A DNA stretch of 64,000 nucleotides from Pseudonocardia asaccharolytica DSM 44247 = NBRC 16224 (GTDB lineage Bacteria > Actinomycetota > Actinomycetes > Mycobacteriales > Pseudonocardiaceae): the NCBI RefSeq assembly GCF_000423625.1, contig NZ_AUII01000023.1:1-64000 (forward strand). The letters are read 5' to 3'. This document shows, piece by piece, positions 35,648 through 44,402 of the stretch; position 1 is the stretch's first letter, and every line of letters starts with the position of its first letter. The translations under genes and the position numbers were made by a program. Below the pieces are notes generated by a model. The model was not told the origin of the DNA. It ran no database searches and saw only the letters and a program-made list of their open reading frames with translations.

Positions 35648-36739
35648 TCACCGCCTGGCCGGGCGCATCCTGGACACGCCGTCGCGGGGTCGCTCGATCG
35701 GGCCGATCCGGTCGAGTGCCGCGGTGATGTCGGCCTCGGTGAGGTCGGCGTGGGTCACCAGCCGGACCTTGCCCGCTATCGCAGAGGCACGGACGCCCGC
35801 GTCGTCGAAACGGCGCAGGGTTCCGGCGATGTCGGCGACGGTGACCAGCACGATGTTCGTCTGTGGCCGCTGAACCTGCCAGCCGCGCTCGTGCAGCCCG
35901 TCGGCCAGCCGGGCGGCTCGCGCATGGTCCTCGGCGAGCCGGTCGATGCGATCGAGCGCGACGAGCCCCGCCGCGGCCAGCACCCCGCCCTGGCGCACCC
36001 CACCGCCGAGCATCTTGCGCAGCCTGCGCGCCTCGGCGACGAACTCGGCCGAGCCCGCCACGACCGATCCGACCGGTGCCCCGAGGCCCTTGCTCAGGCA
36101 GACCTGCAGGGTGTCGACGCCGACGGTCAGCACCGCGGGCGGCACCCCGAGCGCGACCGCGGCGTGCCAGATCCGGGCTCCGTCCAGATGCACGGCAAGG
36201 CCGGCGGCCCGCGCAGCGGCCGCGACGGCCGCATGTTCGTCCGGGGCGGTGATCGTCCCGCCGGCAGCGTTGTGGGTGTTCTCCAGGCACAGCAGCTTGG
36301 TGCGCAGATTGTAGTAGGGCCCGGTGGTGCTCGCGGCCCGGCGAACGGCATCCGGGGAGACCTTGCCGGGGCCCGCGTCGTGCTCCAGTGCCCGGGGCAT
36401 CCCGCCGGCCAGCCAGGCCGCCGTGCCTAGCTCGGCTTCGAGGACGTGGGCGCCCGCCGGGGCCAGGAACTCGTCACCGCGGTCGAGGTGGGCCATCAGG
36501 GCGATGATGTTGCCCATCGACCCGCTGGGTGTCCACAGTGCAGCGGCGGTGCCGATCAGCGCCGCTACCCGCTCCTCGAGCGCACGCATGGTCGGGTCGT
36601 GGTCGAGCACGTCGTCGCCGACCTCGGCCTTGGCCATCGCCGATCGCATCTGCTGGGTCGGGACCGTGATCGTGTCCGAACGCAGGTCGACCGGCTCGGT
36701 GCCGGCCTTCGGCCGGTGGGTTCGCGTGATGGGTCGCAC
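35648..36739 (-). CDS. Low-specificity L-threonine aldolase
   Basis: PLP enzyme of 363 residues that splits L-threonine or allo-threonine to glycine and acetaldehyde. Typical features are VDLRSDTITVPTQQMRSAMA at the start, GDDVLDHDPTMRALEERVA, LWTPSGSMGNIIALMAH, CLENTHNAAGGTI, VHLDGARIWHAAVALG, and the PLP lysine in VCLSKGLGAPVGSVVAG. The final 30 residues (GPIERPRDGVSRMRPARR) are extra. The GTG at 36739 is the only early start in frame. Convergent with the aminotransferase, only 18 bp apart. By supplying glycine it could feed the PurD step, but this is inference. Confidence 0.9.
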   Translation of the reverse strand: MRPITRTHRPKAGTEPVDLRSDTITVPTQQMRSAMAKAEVGDDVLDHDPTMRALEERVAALIGTAAALWTPSGSMGNIIALMAHLDRGDEFLAPAGAHVLEAELGTAAWLAGGMPRALEHDAGPGKVSPDAVRRAASTTGPYYNLRTKLLCLENTHNAAGGTITAPDEHAAVAAAARAAGLAVHLDGARIWHAAVALGVPPAVLTVGVDTLQVCLSKGLGAPVGSVVAGSAEFVAEARRLRKMLGGGVRQGGVLAAAGLVALDRIDRLAEDHARAARLADGLHERGWQVQRPQTNIVLVTVADIAGTLRRFDDAGVRASAIAGKVRLVTHADLTEADITAALDRIGPIERPRDGVSRMRPARR

Positions 36740-36865
36740 ATCGGCGATTGAATCAGGAGGCGCCGTCAGGAACGTGACAGGGTCACGGAAAGGTCACGAC
36801 GTGCGTCCGATGCAACCGTTCCGCCTCCCGGTACGTCGAGTCGGTGAGGGCGACTGGGGAGGACC

Positions 36866-37384
36866 GTGCGCGTGGACGAGGCCGCCGAGCGTGAGTTCGC
36901 GGAGTACTTCCGAGCGCGCTGCGAGGCCGTGCGCCGGACCGCCTACCTGCTGTGCGGCGACTGGCATCGCGCCGATGATCATGCGCAGTCGGCGTTCGTG
37001 GCGTTGCACCGGCACTGGCGACGCATCCGGGACCGCGCTGCGCTCGACGCGTGGGTCCGGCGGACGCTGGTCCGGTCGGTGGTCGACGAGTCGCGGCGGC
37101 CGTGGCGCCGGGAGCGCGCGGTCGACGCGCTGCCCGCGGTGCCGGTGGCGGCCGCCAGCGACGCGGTCGCGACCAGGCACGCGCTCGTCGACGGCCTGCG
37201 CGCGGTGCCGCCCCGGCAGCGGGCGGTGCTGGTACTGCGCTACCTGGAGGGCCTCGATGTCGCCGCCACCGCCGCGGCGCTGGGTTGTGCCGAGGGCACC
37301 GTCAAGAGCCAGACCGCGCATGGGCTGGCCGCGCTGCGTGCGGCGCTCGGTGACGCCCTCGACGACCTGAGACCGGCAGGCTGA
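36866..37384 (+). CDS. SigE-type ECF sigma factor
   Basis: Short ECF sigma factor of 172 residues, of the actinobacterial group that NCBI naming calls SigE family. Region 2 is FAEYFRARCEAVRRTAYLLCGDWHRADDHAQSAFVAL (about residues 10-46). Region 4 is LPPRQRAVLVLRYLEGLDVA-like, seen as VPPRQRAVLVLRYLEGLDVA followed by AAALGCAEGTVKSQTAHGLA. The next gene, 11 bases on, encodes a single-span membrane protein that may act as its anti-sigma factor. GTG 36866 follows a GGGGAGGACC site. Confidence 0.88.
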   Translation: MRVDEAAEREFAEYFRARCEAVRRTAYLLCGDWHRADDHAQSAFVALHRHWRRIRDRAALDAWVRRTLVRSVVDESRRPWRRERAVDALPAVPVAAASDAVATRHALVDGLRAVPPRQRAVLVLRYLEGLDVAATAAALGCAEGTVKSQTAHGLAALRAALGDALDDLRPAG

Positions 37385-37395
37385 GGAGGGTGGAG

Positions 37396-38055
37396 ATGGA
37401 CGACGAGCAGCTCGGCGCCAGGTTTCGCGCGACCGCCGCCGACTCGCCCCCGCCGAGTTTCGGATACGCCGACGTCGTCGCCGCATCCCGGCGGGCCACC
37501 CTGCGGCGGCGCTCGGCGGTGGCCGGCGGCGCCGTGGCGGCGCTGCTGGTGATCGGCGGGGCCGGGGCGGCGGCGGTCGGCGGCCTCCCCGCGGGCCGGG
37601 GGGAGCAGCCGGTCGCGGCGGCGGCACCCGCCCCCAGGGAGGCCGCCGACCTGGCGGCCCCGGCGGCTCCCACCGCCCCGCCCGGCCTCGGCGATCCGGA
37701 TGGTTGCGGCGCGAAGCAGGGTGCGGCCCTGCGTGCGGTGCTGGATGCGGTGCTGCCCGAGGTGCGGACCGCCCCCGAGGCGCCGAGAACGGCCGAATGC
37801 CGGCCCGGCGGCGGACGCGAGGTGCATCTGGAGGTCACCGACGGGGCGGCGCGCGGGCTGCTCAGCGTGATCTACAGCGGTCCGGGCGTGCCGCCGCCGG
37901 AGCAGGGGCTTCCGGTCGGCTGGCAGCGGGCGGGCGCGCCGACCGCATCCGGCGGGTACGTGTCGGTCACCTCGCGCGGGGCCGTGGAATCCGGAGCCGT
38001 CCCGTTCGCGGGCCGGCTGCAGAGCGTCGCCGACGCGCTGGCCCCGCGCCTGTAG
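37396..38055 (+). CDS. Membrane protein coupled to ECF sigma factor
   Basis: Hypothetical protein of 219 residues. About 40 cytosolic residues (FRATAADSPPPSFGYADVVA) precede one membrane span (VAGGAVAALLVIGGAGAAAV), then an Ala/Pro-rich linker, and an outside domain with two cysteines (DPDGCGAKQGAA; RTAECRPGG). The N-terminal PSFGYADVVAASRRATLRRR stretch before the span is typical of proteins encoded directly after SigE-family ECF genes, so an anti-sigma role is plausible; the zinc-binding HxxxCxxC motif of ZAS factors is absent. ATG 37396 is favoured over GTG 37390 because AGGAGG sits at proper spacing. Confidence 0.65.
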   Translation: MDDEQLGARFRATAADSPPPSFGYADVVAASRRATLRRRSAVAGGAVAALLVIGGAGAAAVGGLPAGRGEQPVAAAAPAPREAADLAAPAAPTAPPGLGDPDGCGAKQGAALRAVLDAVLPEVRTAPEAPRTAECRPGGGREVHLEVTDGAARGLLSVIYSGPGVPPPEQGLPVGWQRAGAPTASGGYVSVTSRGAVESGAVPFAGRLQSVADALAPRL

Positions 38056-38125
38056 TGGCTGGCCCGTGAGTGGTAAGTGACGCTCCGGCACGACTGGCCA
38101 CGCATGGGCCGTAGGCTCATGCGAT

Positions 38126-39544
38126 GTGATTCCCAACGTGCTGGCCGCCCGGTACGCGAGCCACGAGCTGGTCGAGCTCTGGTCGCCGGAACGCAAGATC
38201 ACTCTGGAGCGACAGCTCTGGATCGCGGTGTTGCGCGCCCAGCGGGAGCTCGGCGTCGACGTCCCGGAGCGGGTGATCGCCGACTACTCCCGCGTCGTCG
38301 AGCAGGTCGACCTCGACTCGATCGCCGCGCGCGAGCGGGTCACCCGCCACGACGTCAAGGCCCGGATCGAGGAGTTCAACGCCCTCGCCGGCCATGAACA
38401 CGTGCACAAGGGCATGACCAGCCGCGATCTCACCGAGAACGTCGAACAGCTGCAGGTCCGGTTGTCGCTGGAGCTGGTCCGGGACCGGACCGTGGCGATT
38501 CTCGCGCGGCTCGCCCGCCGCGCCGCCGAGTACGCCGAGCTGGTGCTGGCCGGGCGCAGCCACAACGTCGCCGCGCAGGCCACCACGCTGGGCAAACGGT
38601 TCGCCACCGCGGCCGATGAGCTGCTCGTCGCCTACGCCCGGCTGGAGGACCTGCGCGGGCGCTACCCGCTGCGCGGAATCAAGGGACCGGTCGGCACCGC
38701 CCAGGACATGCTCAGCCTGCTGGACGGCGACGCCGCCAGGCTCGCCGAGCTGGAGCGGCGGGTGGCGGCACACCTGGGCTTCACCGCCGTGCTGACCAGC
38801 GTCGGCCAGGTCTACCCGCGATCGCTCGACCACGACGTGGCGTCCGCGCTGGTCCAGCTGGCCGCGGCCCCGTCCAGCCTGGCGACGACGATCCGGCTGA
38901 TGGCGGGCCAGGAGCTGGCCACCGAGGGCTTCCAGCCGGGCCAAGTCGGTTCGTCGGCGATGCCGCACAAGATGAACACCCGCTCGGCCGAACGGGTCAA
39001 CGGGCTGGCCGTCGTGCTCCGCGGCAACGCCGCGATGCTCGCCGAGCTCGCCGGCGCGCAGTGGAACGAGGGCGACGTGTCCTGCTCGGTGGTGCGCAGG
39101 GTGGCGTTGCCCGATGCCTTCTTCGCCCTCGACGGACTGTTCGAGACGATGCTGACCGTGCTCGACGAGTTCGGCGCCTACCCGGCGGTGATCGCCCGCG
39201 AGCTCGACCGCTACCTGCCGTTCCTCGCCACCACCGCGGTCCTGATGGCCGCGGTGCGCGCGGGTGTCGGCCGGGAGACCGCGCACGAGGTGATCAAGGA
39301 GCACGCGGTCGCCGTCGCGCTGGCCATGCGGGAGAAGGGCCAGGCCGAGAACGACCTGATCGTCCGGTTGGCCGGTGACGAGCGGCTCGGTCTGCCCGTC
39401 GGGGCGCTCGACGGCCTGCTGGCCGACCCGCTGCCGTTCACCGGGGCCGCGGCCGCGCAGGTCGGGGCCGTCGTCGCGCGGGTGCGCGAGATCGTCGACG
39501 CGCACCCTGACGCTGCCGCATACACCCCCGGAGCGATCCTGTGA
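38126..39544 (+). CDS. purB: Adenylosuccinate lyase
   Basis: Fumarase/aspartase-superfamily enzyme of 472 residues acting twice in purine synthesis: SAICAR to AICAR, and adenylosuccinate to AMP. The family signature GSSAMPHKMNTRSAERV is at about residue 276. The catalytic regions HKGMTSRDLTENVEQLQ (His) and GRSHNVAAQATTLGKRFA are complete. It begins at GTG 38126 (VIPNVLAARYAS). Its stop overlaps the GTG of purC (GTGA, 39541-39544), so purB and purC are translationally coupled. Confidence 0.97.
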   Translation: MIPNVLAARYASHELVELWSPERKITLERQLWIAVLRAQRELGVDVPERVIADYSRVVEQVDLDSIAARERVTRHDVKARIEEFNALAGHEHVHKGMTSRDLTENVEQLQVRLSLELVRDRTVAILARLARRAAEYAELVLAGRSHNVAAQATTLGKRFATAADELLVAYARLEDLRGRYPLRGIKGPVGTAQDMLSLLDGDAARLAELERRVAAHLGFTAVLTSVGQVYPRSLDHDVASALVQLAAAPSSLATTIRLMAGQELATEGFQPGQVGSSAMPHKMNTRSAERVNGLAVVLRGNAAMLAELAGAQWNEGDVSCSVVRRVALPDAFFALDGLFETMLTVLDEFGAYPAVIARELDRYLPFLATTAVLMAAVRAGVGRETAHEVIKEHAVAVALAMREKGQAENDLIVRLAGDERLGLPVGALDGLLADPLPFTGAAAAQVGAVVARVREIVDAHPDAAAYTPGAIL

Positions 39545-40386
39545 AGCTGCTGCACTCGGGCAAGGTCCGCGACGTCTACGCCGACGGGGAGGACCTGATC
39601 CTCGTCGCCTCCGACCGGCTCTCGATCTACGACGTGGTGCTGCCGACGCCGGTCCCGGACAAGGGCGCCGTCCTCACCCGGCTGTCGCTCTGGTGGTTCG
39701 ATCGGCTGGCCGATCTCGTCCCGCATCACGTCATCTCCGCGACCGACGTCCCGGCCGAGTTCGCCGGGCGCGCGATCCGCTGCCGGCGGCTGGACATGCT
39801 GTCGGTGGAGTGCATCGCCCGCGGTTACCTGACCGGGCTGGGGCTTCGCGAGTACCAGAAGAACGGGACGATCTCCGGGCTCGAGCTGCCCGCCGGACTC
39901 GTCGAGGGGTCGCGGCTGCCCGAGCCGGTGTTCACCCCGACGACGAAGGCGCCCGTCGGCGAGCACGACGAGTTCATGACCTTCGACGAGGTGGCCGAGA
40001 TGGTCGGTCCTTCGACGGCCGTCCGGTTGCGCGAGCTGACCCTGGAGATCTATCGGCGCGGCGCCGAGACCGCCGCTGTGAAGGGGATCCTCGTCGCCGA
40101 CACGAAGCTGGAGTTCGGGCGGGCACCCGATGGCGAGATCGTGCTGGCCGACGAGGTGCTCACGCCGGATTCGTCGCGGTTCTGGCCCGCCGACCGATGG
40201 GAGCCCGGACGGCCGCAGTTCTCCTTCGACAAGCAGTTCGTCCGGGACTGGTCGGCCACCCTCGACTGGGACCGCACCCCCCCAGGGCCCGAGGTGCCCG
40301 CCGACGTCGTGGCGGCTACGCGTGCCCGCTACATCGAGGTCTACGAACGCATCACCGGCATGCCCTTCGCTCCCGTGAGTGCGTAA
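39541..40386 (+). CDS. purC: SAICAR synthetase
   Basis: Phosphoribosylaminoimidazole-succinocarboxamide synthase, 281 residues: CAIR + aspartate + ATP to SAICAR. It opens with LLHSGKVRDVYADGEDLILV, and ASDRLSIYDVVLPTPVPDKG, VECIARGYLTGLGLREYQ, PTTKAPVGEHDE, VADTKLEFG, DEVLTPDSSRFWP and SFDKQFVRDW follow in family order. The last four codons and the stop (Pro-Val-Ser-Ala-TAA) are supplied by copy 2 of the dispersed 46-bp palindrome, so the repeat has become part of the coding sequence. Confidence 0.97.
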   Translation: MKLLHSGKVRDVYADGEDLILVASDRLSIYDVVLPTPVPDKGAVLTRLSLWWFDRLADLVPHHVISATDVPAEFAGRAIRCRRLDMLSVECIARGYLTGLGLREYQKNGTISGLELPAGLVEGSRLPEPVFTPTTKAPVGEHDEFMTFDEVAEMVGPSTAVRLRELTLEIYRRGAETAAVKGILVADTKLEFGRAPDGEIVLADEVLTPDSSRFWPADRWEPGRPQFSFDKQFVRDWSATLDWDRTPPGPEVPADVVAATRARYIEVYERITGMPFAPVSA

Positions 40387-40417
40387 CAGTGTTCTAACAC
40401 TGTTACGCACTCACGGG
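40372..40417. repeat. Dispersed 46-bp palindrome, copy 2, overlapping purC stop
   Basis: Perfect inverted repeat: two 22-base arms (CCC + GTGAGTGCGTAACAGTGTT) around a central CT. It starts in phase with a purC codon and encodes PVSA followed by TAA. Compared with copy 1 the left arm has GTGCG instead of GTGGG, and both arms match each other fully. The next gene starts 88 bp downstream on the same strand, so as a hairpin it would separate purBC from it. Confidence 0.93.
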
Positions 40418-40504
40418 ACCGGGTGCGCTGGGAGTTCACCGAGCGTTCGTCGGGTCCTCGGCCCGGGATACGCTTCCTTCATCCGGATGTGGCTTCATGG
40501 AGGC

Positions 40505-41284
40505 ATGACGGCTCGACTCGTCGTCTCACTGTCCGGGCTCAGCGCCGACACCGCGGCCGACCGGGACACCGCCTTGGCCCGTGCGATCGAGTTGGCGGCC
40601 GCGCTCGACGCCCGCCGGGTTCCGCTGTCGCAACTGTTCCGCCCGCGCGTTCGCAGCGGCCCGATCGACTCCCGCTCCGAGCTCGCGGGCTGGCTGCGGG
40701 AACGCCGCGCGGCCGGGGACGCGATCCTGTTGCACGGTTACGACCACACCACCGCGCCGCTCGGATCCTGGCAACCCTCGGCCATGGCCGGGCTGGGCCG
40801 GCGGGCGGAGTTCGCCGCGCTGCCGCGGCACGAGGCGGGGCTTCGGCTGACGGCGGCCCGCCGGGTGCTCGTCGCTACCGGACTCACGACCGACCTGTTC
40901 GTTCCGCCGCGCTGGCTGGTCTCCCCTGGCACCCTCGAGGCGTTGCGCGATCAGCGGTTCGCGGTCTGCGCCGACGAGCACGGGGTCCGGCTACTGGACG
41001 AGGGAGCCGAGCTGCGGTCGCGGGTGCTGGGCTTTCGGGTATCGGATGAGCGCAAGCCCGTCGCCGAGGGCCGAAAGGCCGCCGAGCTGGCGCGGTGCCG
41101 GCTGCTGGAGGCCGAGGCGCTGCGCGTCGCCCGCCGCGGCGGGTTGGTACGGATCGCGCTGCGGGCGAAGGATCTCGCGAAACCCGCGCGGGTGCGTTCC
41201 GCGCTCGCTACCGTCGATGCCGTGTTGGCCCTTGGCGCGCGGCCGCTGACCTACGCCCCGGGCGCGGCACTGGTCGCGGCCTGA
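40505..41284 (+). CDS. DUF2334-type polysaccharide-deacetylase-like protein
   Basis: Predicted soluble protein of 259 residues with the (beta/alpha)-barrel pattern of DUF2334/NodB-like deacetylases. The opening LVVSLSGLSADTAADRDTAL corresponds to the beta1-Asp region, although the usual catalytic Asp-Asp pair is replaced by Ser-Gly. AILLHGYDHTTAPLGSW contains the conserved His-Gly-x-Asp-His metal-binding motif. FVPPRWLVSPGTLEAL follows as in the family. Polysaccharide substrate is unknown. ATG 40505 has a GGAGGC site. It converges on an MBL-fold gene, with a long palindrome in the gap. Confidence 0.72.
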   Translation: MTARLVVSLSGLSADTAADRDTALARAIELAAALDARRVPLSQLFRPRVRSGPIDSRSELAGWLRERRAAGDAILLHGYDHTTAPLGSWQPSAMAGLGRRAEFAALPRHEAGLRLTAARRVLVATGLTTDLFVPPRWLVSPGTLEALRDQRFAVCADEHGVRLLDEGAELRSRVLGFRVSDERKPVAEGRKAAELARCRLLEAEALRVARRGGLVRIALRAKDLAKPARVRSALATVDAVLALGARPLTYAPGAALVAA

Positions 41285-41318
41285 CCCGGCGGTCGTCGGC
41301 CTGCGGCTGCCGCTTGGG

Positions 41319-41379
41319 TGCGAACGCTACGAAACGGCTGTTGCGCGCATGGTGGAACAGCCGTTTCGTAGCGTTCGCA
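41319..41379. terminator. Second-type palindrome with 24-bp arms between convergent genes
   Basis: Perfect 24-bp inverted repeat: left arm 41319-41342 (TGCGAACGCTACGAAACG then GCTGTT), 13-base spacer, right arm 41356-41379. It lies between the convergent ends of the DUF2334-like gene (41284) and the MBL-fold gene (41399). Its sequence is unrelated to the 46-bp family. It can act as a bidirectional terminator; only one copy is in this window. Confidence 0.8.
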
Positions 41380-41398
41380 GCAGCGGGAGAAAGACAGG

Positions 41399-42055
41399 TC
41401 AGACCTTGGTGGGCGCTTCGCGTTCGAGGACCCGCAGGTCCGTGCCGTCCGGCCGCAACTGCTCGAAAAGGCGGTAGTGCATCGCGGGCCGGGCGAGGAC
41501 CGCCTCGTGAATCGGCACCGCTGTGCGGGGGGCGACCGCGCGCAGGTAGTCCACCGACTCGGACACCTTCAACCACGGCGCTCCGGTCGGGACGAAGAGA
41601 ACGTCGAGGCCGGGCGCGGGCGGCGGGGTGTACGAGTCGCCGGGATGCAGCACGACGCCGTCGATCAGGTAGGCGTTGTTCGGCACGAGCGGGATGTCGG
41701 GATGGATGACGGCGTGAGCGCCGCCCAGCACCTCGACCCGGGCACCAGCGATCTGTAACGTCTCCCCGGGCGCGGTCAGCTCGAAGTCGTAGTCGTGTAT
41801 CTGCGTCGCCGTCCCGACGTCGATGACCAGTCTGGCCTGCGGGTTCGCCGCCAGGAGCGGGGCAAGCCGGTCGATGTCGAGATGGTCGACGTGCTGATGG
41901 GTGACGAGGATGGCGTCGAGTCCGCTGAGCTTCTCGAAGCCGGCCGAGAACGTGCCCGGGTCGATGAGCAGCCGCGCCGTACCCGTGTCGATGAGCACGC
42001 AGGCGTGGCCGAAGTGGGTGATCTGCACAGCGACACTGTGCGTTGTGCCCTCCAC
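41399..42055 (-). CDS. MBL-fold metal-dependent hydrolase
   Basis: Metallo-beta-lactamase-fold protein of 218 residues. The zinc motif THQHVDHLD (His-x-His-x-Asp-His) lies at about residue 52, preceded by ITHFGHACVLIDTGTARLLIDPG, typical of the UlaG/YtnP-like group. Later ligands are VLGGAHAVIHPDIP (His) and VLHPGDSYTPPP (Asp), and AVPIHEAVL has the last His. Substrate unknown. GTG 42055 is the longest start; the domain begins about eight residues in. It is divergent from purS (GTG 42228), with 172 bases between them. Confidence 0.85.
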   Translation of the reverse strand: MEGTTHSVAVQITHFGHACVLIDTGTARLLIDPGTFSAGFEKLSGLDAILVTHQHVDHLDIDRLAPLLAANPQARLVIDVGTATQIHDYDFELTAPGETLQIAGARVEVLGGAHAVIHPDIPLVPNNAYLIDGVVLHPGDSYTPPPAPGLDVLFVPTGAPWLKVSESVDYLRAVAPRTAVPIHEAVLARPAMHYRLFEQLRPDGTDLRVLEREAPTKV

Positions 42056-42227
42056 GTGGCGCTACCCGACGTCATCCAGGCAACAGGAGATTCCGCAGCC
42101 CGGCCTCCTCGCAGGGCGGATCGATCGGCCGCACGCGGTCGAGGCCCAACGCGTGTTCGTGGGCCATGTCGGCATCCTCACCGACCGGGCGGCCCGGGTC
42201 CGGCGGCCACCCCCGTACGCTGATGTC

Positions 42228-42461
42228 GTGGCCAGAGTGGTGGTGGACGTGATGCCCAAGCCCGAGATCCTGGACCCGCAGGGTCAGGCGGTCTCCCGTG
42301 CGCTGACCCGGATCGGGGTCGCCGGCGTGGCCGAGGTCCGGCAGGGCAAGCATTTCGAGCTCGAGGTCGACGACTCGATCGACGACGACACCCTGCACCG
42401 CATCGCGGGCGACCTGCTCGCGAATCCGGTGATCGAGGACTGGACTGTGACCCGGCTATGA
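42228..42461 (+). CDS. purS: FGAM synthase subunit PurS
   Basis: Small subunit (77 residues) of the three-part phosphoribosylformylglycinamidine synthase; as a dimer it bridges PurL and PurQ. The sequence [20 protein letters not shown], then [19 protein letters not shown] and [12 protein letters not shown] match the family from end to end. GTG 42228 is the correct start; the frame extends further upstream without support. The stop overlaps the ATG of purQ (ATGA). Confidence 0.95.
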   Translation: MARVVVDVMPKPEILDPQGQAVSRALTRIGVAGVAEVRQGKHFELEVDDSIDDDTLHRIAGDLLANPVIEDWTVTRL

Positions 42462-43135
42462 CGATGCGCATCGGAGTGATCACGTTTCCGGGCACGCTCG
42501 ACGACATCGACGCGGCCCGCGCCGTCCGCCACGCCGGTGCCGAGCCGGTCGCGCTCTGGCACGGCGACCACGACCTGCGCGGGGTGGCGGCGGTGGTCGT
42601 CCCCGGCGGCTTCTCCTACGGTGACTACCTGCGCGCGGGCGCGATCGCGAGCCTGGCGCCGATCATGACCGAGGTCATCGACGAGGCGCGCCGCGGCCTG
42701 CCGGTGCTGGGTATCTGCAACGGGTTCCAGATCCTCTGCGAGGCGGGGTTGCTCCCCGGTGCGCTGGTGCGCAACGCGGGGCTGCACTTCGTCTGCCGTG
42801 ATCAGCGGTTGCGGATCGACTCGACCGAAACCGCCTGGACCAGCGACTACACCCGCGGCCAGGAGATCGTGGTGCCGTTGAAGTCGGGTGAGGGCCGGTA
42901 CGTGGCCGGCGCCGCAACGCTCGCCGAGCTGGAGGCCGAGGGCCGGGTGGTGTTCCGCTACGTGGGAGAGAATCCCAACGACGCGCTGTCCGATATCGCC
43001 GGAATCGCGTCGGCCGACGGTCGCGTCGTCGGGCTGATGCCGCATCCCGAGCACGCCATCGACCCCCTGACCGGCCCGTCCACCGACGGGCTCGGCGTTT
43101 TCACCTCGGTGCTGACGGCTGTCGCCGCCGCCTGA
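42458..43135 (+). CDS. purQ: FGAM synthase glutaminase subunit PurQ
   Basis: Class I glutamine amidotransferase of 225 residues that provides ammonia to PurL. The nucleophile Cys is in [22 protein letters not shown] (about residue 87), and the His-Glu pair of the triad is in [11 protein letters not shown] near the end. [19 protein letters not shown] is the oxyanion region. It starts at ATG 42458, coupled to purS. purL, normally adjacent, is displaced 3.4 kb downstream by a three-gene signalling cassette. Confidence 0.96.
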   Translation: MTMRIGVITFPGTLDDIDAARAVRHAGAEPVALWHGDHDLRGVAAVVVPGGFSYGDYLRAGAIASLAPIMTEVIDEARRGLPVLGICNGFQILCEAGLLPGALVRNAGLHFVCRDQRLRIDSTETAWTSDYTRGQEIVVPLKSGEGRYVAGAATLAELEAEGRVVFRYVGENPNDALSDIAGIASADGRVVGLMPHPEHAIDPLTGPSTDGLGVFTSVLTAVAAA

Positions 43136-43229
43136 CGTCGCAGCGTGCGCGGATCCTCCTGGTGCTGCTGCTCTAGGCTGTTCAGACGCGCGGTCCAGCG
43201 AGTTCGTCGGCACAGGGAGGACCTCGACC

Positions 43230-44402
43230 GTGACCCGTCCCCTACCCGGTCAGCCGAGCCGCCGGGTGGTGTTGGTCGAGGACGATCCCGGCGACGTCTT
43301 CCTGGTACAGGAGCTGCTCGCCGAGGTCGCACCGGAGATCCGCTTGCTGGTCGCCGGCTCGGTCGCCGAGGCGATTCAGCGCGGGCTGTTGGTGATGGCC
43401 GACTGTGTGCTGCTCGATCTGAACGTCCCCGGCAGCCGCGATCTGGAGGGGTTGCGCGAGGTCCTGCAGGCCGACCCGTTCGCCGCGGTCTGCGTGCTCA
43501 CCGGTCTGGACGACGAGTACCTCGGGATCGCCGCGGTGGGCATCGGTGCGCAGGACTACCTGGTCAAGGGCAAGGCCGACGGTCCGGTGCTGATCAGGGC
43601 GATCCGGTACGCCGTCGAGCGCCGCCGCGCCGAGGCCAGCCTGGTGCGGCTGCGGGAGCAGCAGCTGGCGGCGGCCGAGTCGGCCCGTCTCGAGCGGGGG
43701 CTGCTGCCCTCGCCGCTGCTGGCGGGCAGCCGGGTACGGGCGCGGTCGTTCTACCGCTCGGGGCGGATCCGCTCACTGATCGGCGGCGACTTCTTCGACG
43801 CGGTGCTCGGCCCCTCGGGTGCCGTGCACGCGATCGTCGGCGACGTCTGCGGGCACGGGCCCGACGAGGCGGCGCTCGGAGCGCTGCTGCGGGTGTCCTG
43901 GCGGGCGCTGGTGCTGGCCGGGGTCGACGAGCCGCAGCTGCTGTCCAACCTGCAGGAAGTCCTGGTCAGCGAGCGACACGATCCGTTCCTGTTCACCACG
44001 GTCTGCACCGTCGTGATCGCACCGAGTGCCGGTGAGGCGTTGGTGCGGTTGGCCGGGCATCCGGCGCCGGTTTCGCTGCGCCCGCACCCGAGCACCGACT
44101 CGCCGAAGGCCGGTCCGCCCCTCGGGGTCGTCGCGGACGCGGCCTGGGAGCCCGCTCGGTTGCCCCTTGCCCCGGACTGGGCGCTCCTGCTCTACACCGA
44201 CGGTCTGATCGAGGGCCGCGGGCCGGATCCCGAGGAGCGGCTCTGGGAGGAGGGCCTGCTCGAGCTGCTGGACGAGGAGCGCGACACCGGCCTGGACGAG
44301 CTGCCCGGCAGGCTTGCCGAGCGGGTGCAGAAGATCAATGGCGGCCCGCTGGCCGACGATATGGCGATTCTGCTGCTGTCCGGTGCGGGCAGGGAGGGAT
44401 GA
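43230..44402 (+). CDS. Response regulator with PP2C (RsbU-like) phosphatase domain
   Basis: Two-domain protein of 390 residues. The receiver domain (about 10-130) has VVLVEDDPGDVFLVQELL, the phospho-acceptor Asp in DCVLLDLNVPGS, and Lys in DYLVKGKADG. After a coiled linker (RRRAEASLVRLREQQLAAAE) comes a PPM/PP2C-type SpoIIE domain with RSLIGGDFFDAVL, HAIVGDVCGHGPDEAALGALL and a C-terminal LLLYTDGLIEGRG and GPLADDMAILLL. Such proteins dephosphorylate anti-anti-sigma factors after receiving phosphate. GTG 43230 has a GGGAGGACC site. Its stop overlaps the ATG of the kinase gene. Confidence 0.9.
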   Translation: MTRPLPGQPSRRVVLVEDDPGDVFLVQELLAEVAPEIRLLVAGSVAEAIQRGLLVMADCVLLDLNVPGSRDLEGLREVLQADPFAAVCVLTGLDDEYLGIAAVGIGAQDYLVKGKADGPVLIRAIRYAVERRRAEASLVRLREQQLAAAESARLERGLLPSPLLAGSRVRARSFYRSGRIRSLIGGDFFDAVLGPSGAVHAIVGDVCGHGPDEAALGALLRVSWRALVLAGVDEPQLLSNLQEVLVSERHDPFLFTTVCTVVIAPSAGEALVRLAGHPAPVSLRPHPSTDSPKAGPPLGVVADAAWEPARLPLAPDWALLLYTDGLIEGRGPDPEERLWEEGLLELLDEERDTGLDELPGRLAERVQKINGGPLADDMAILLLSGAGREG

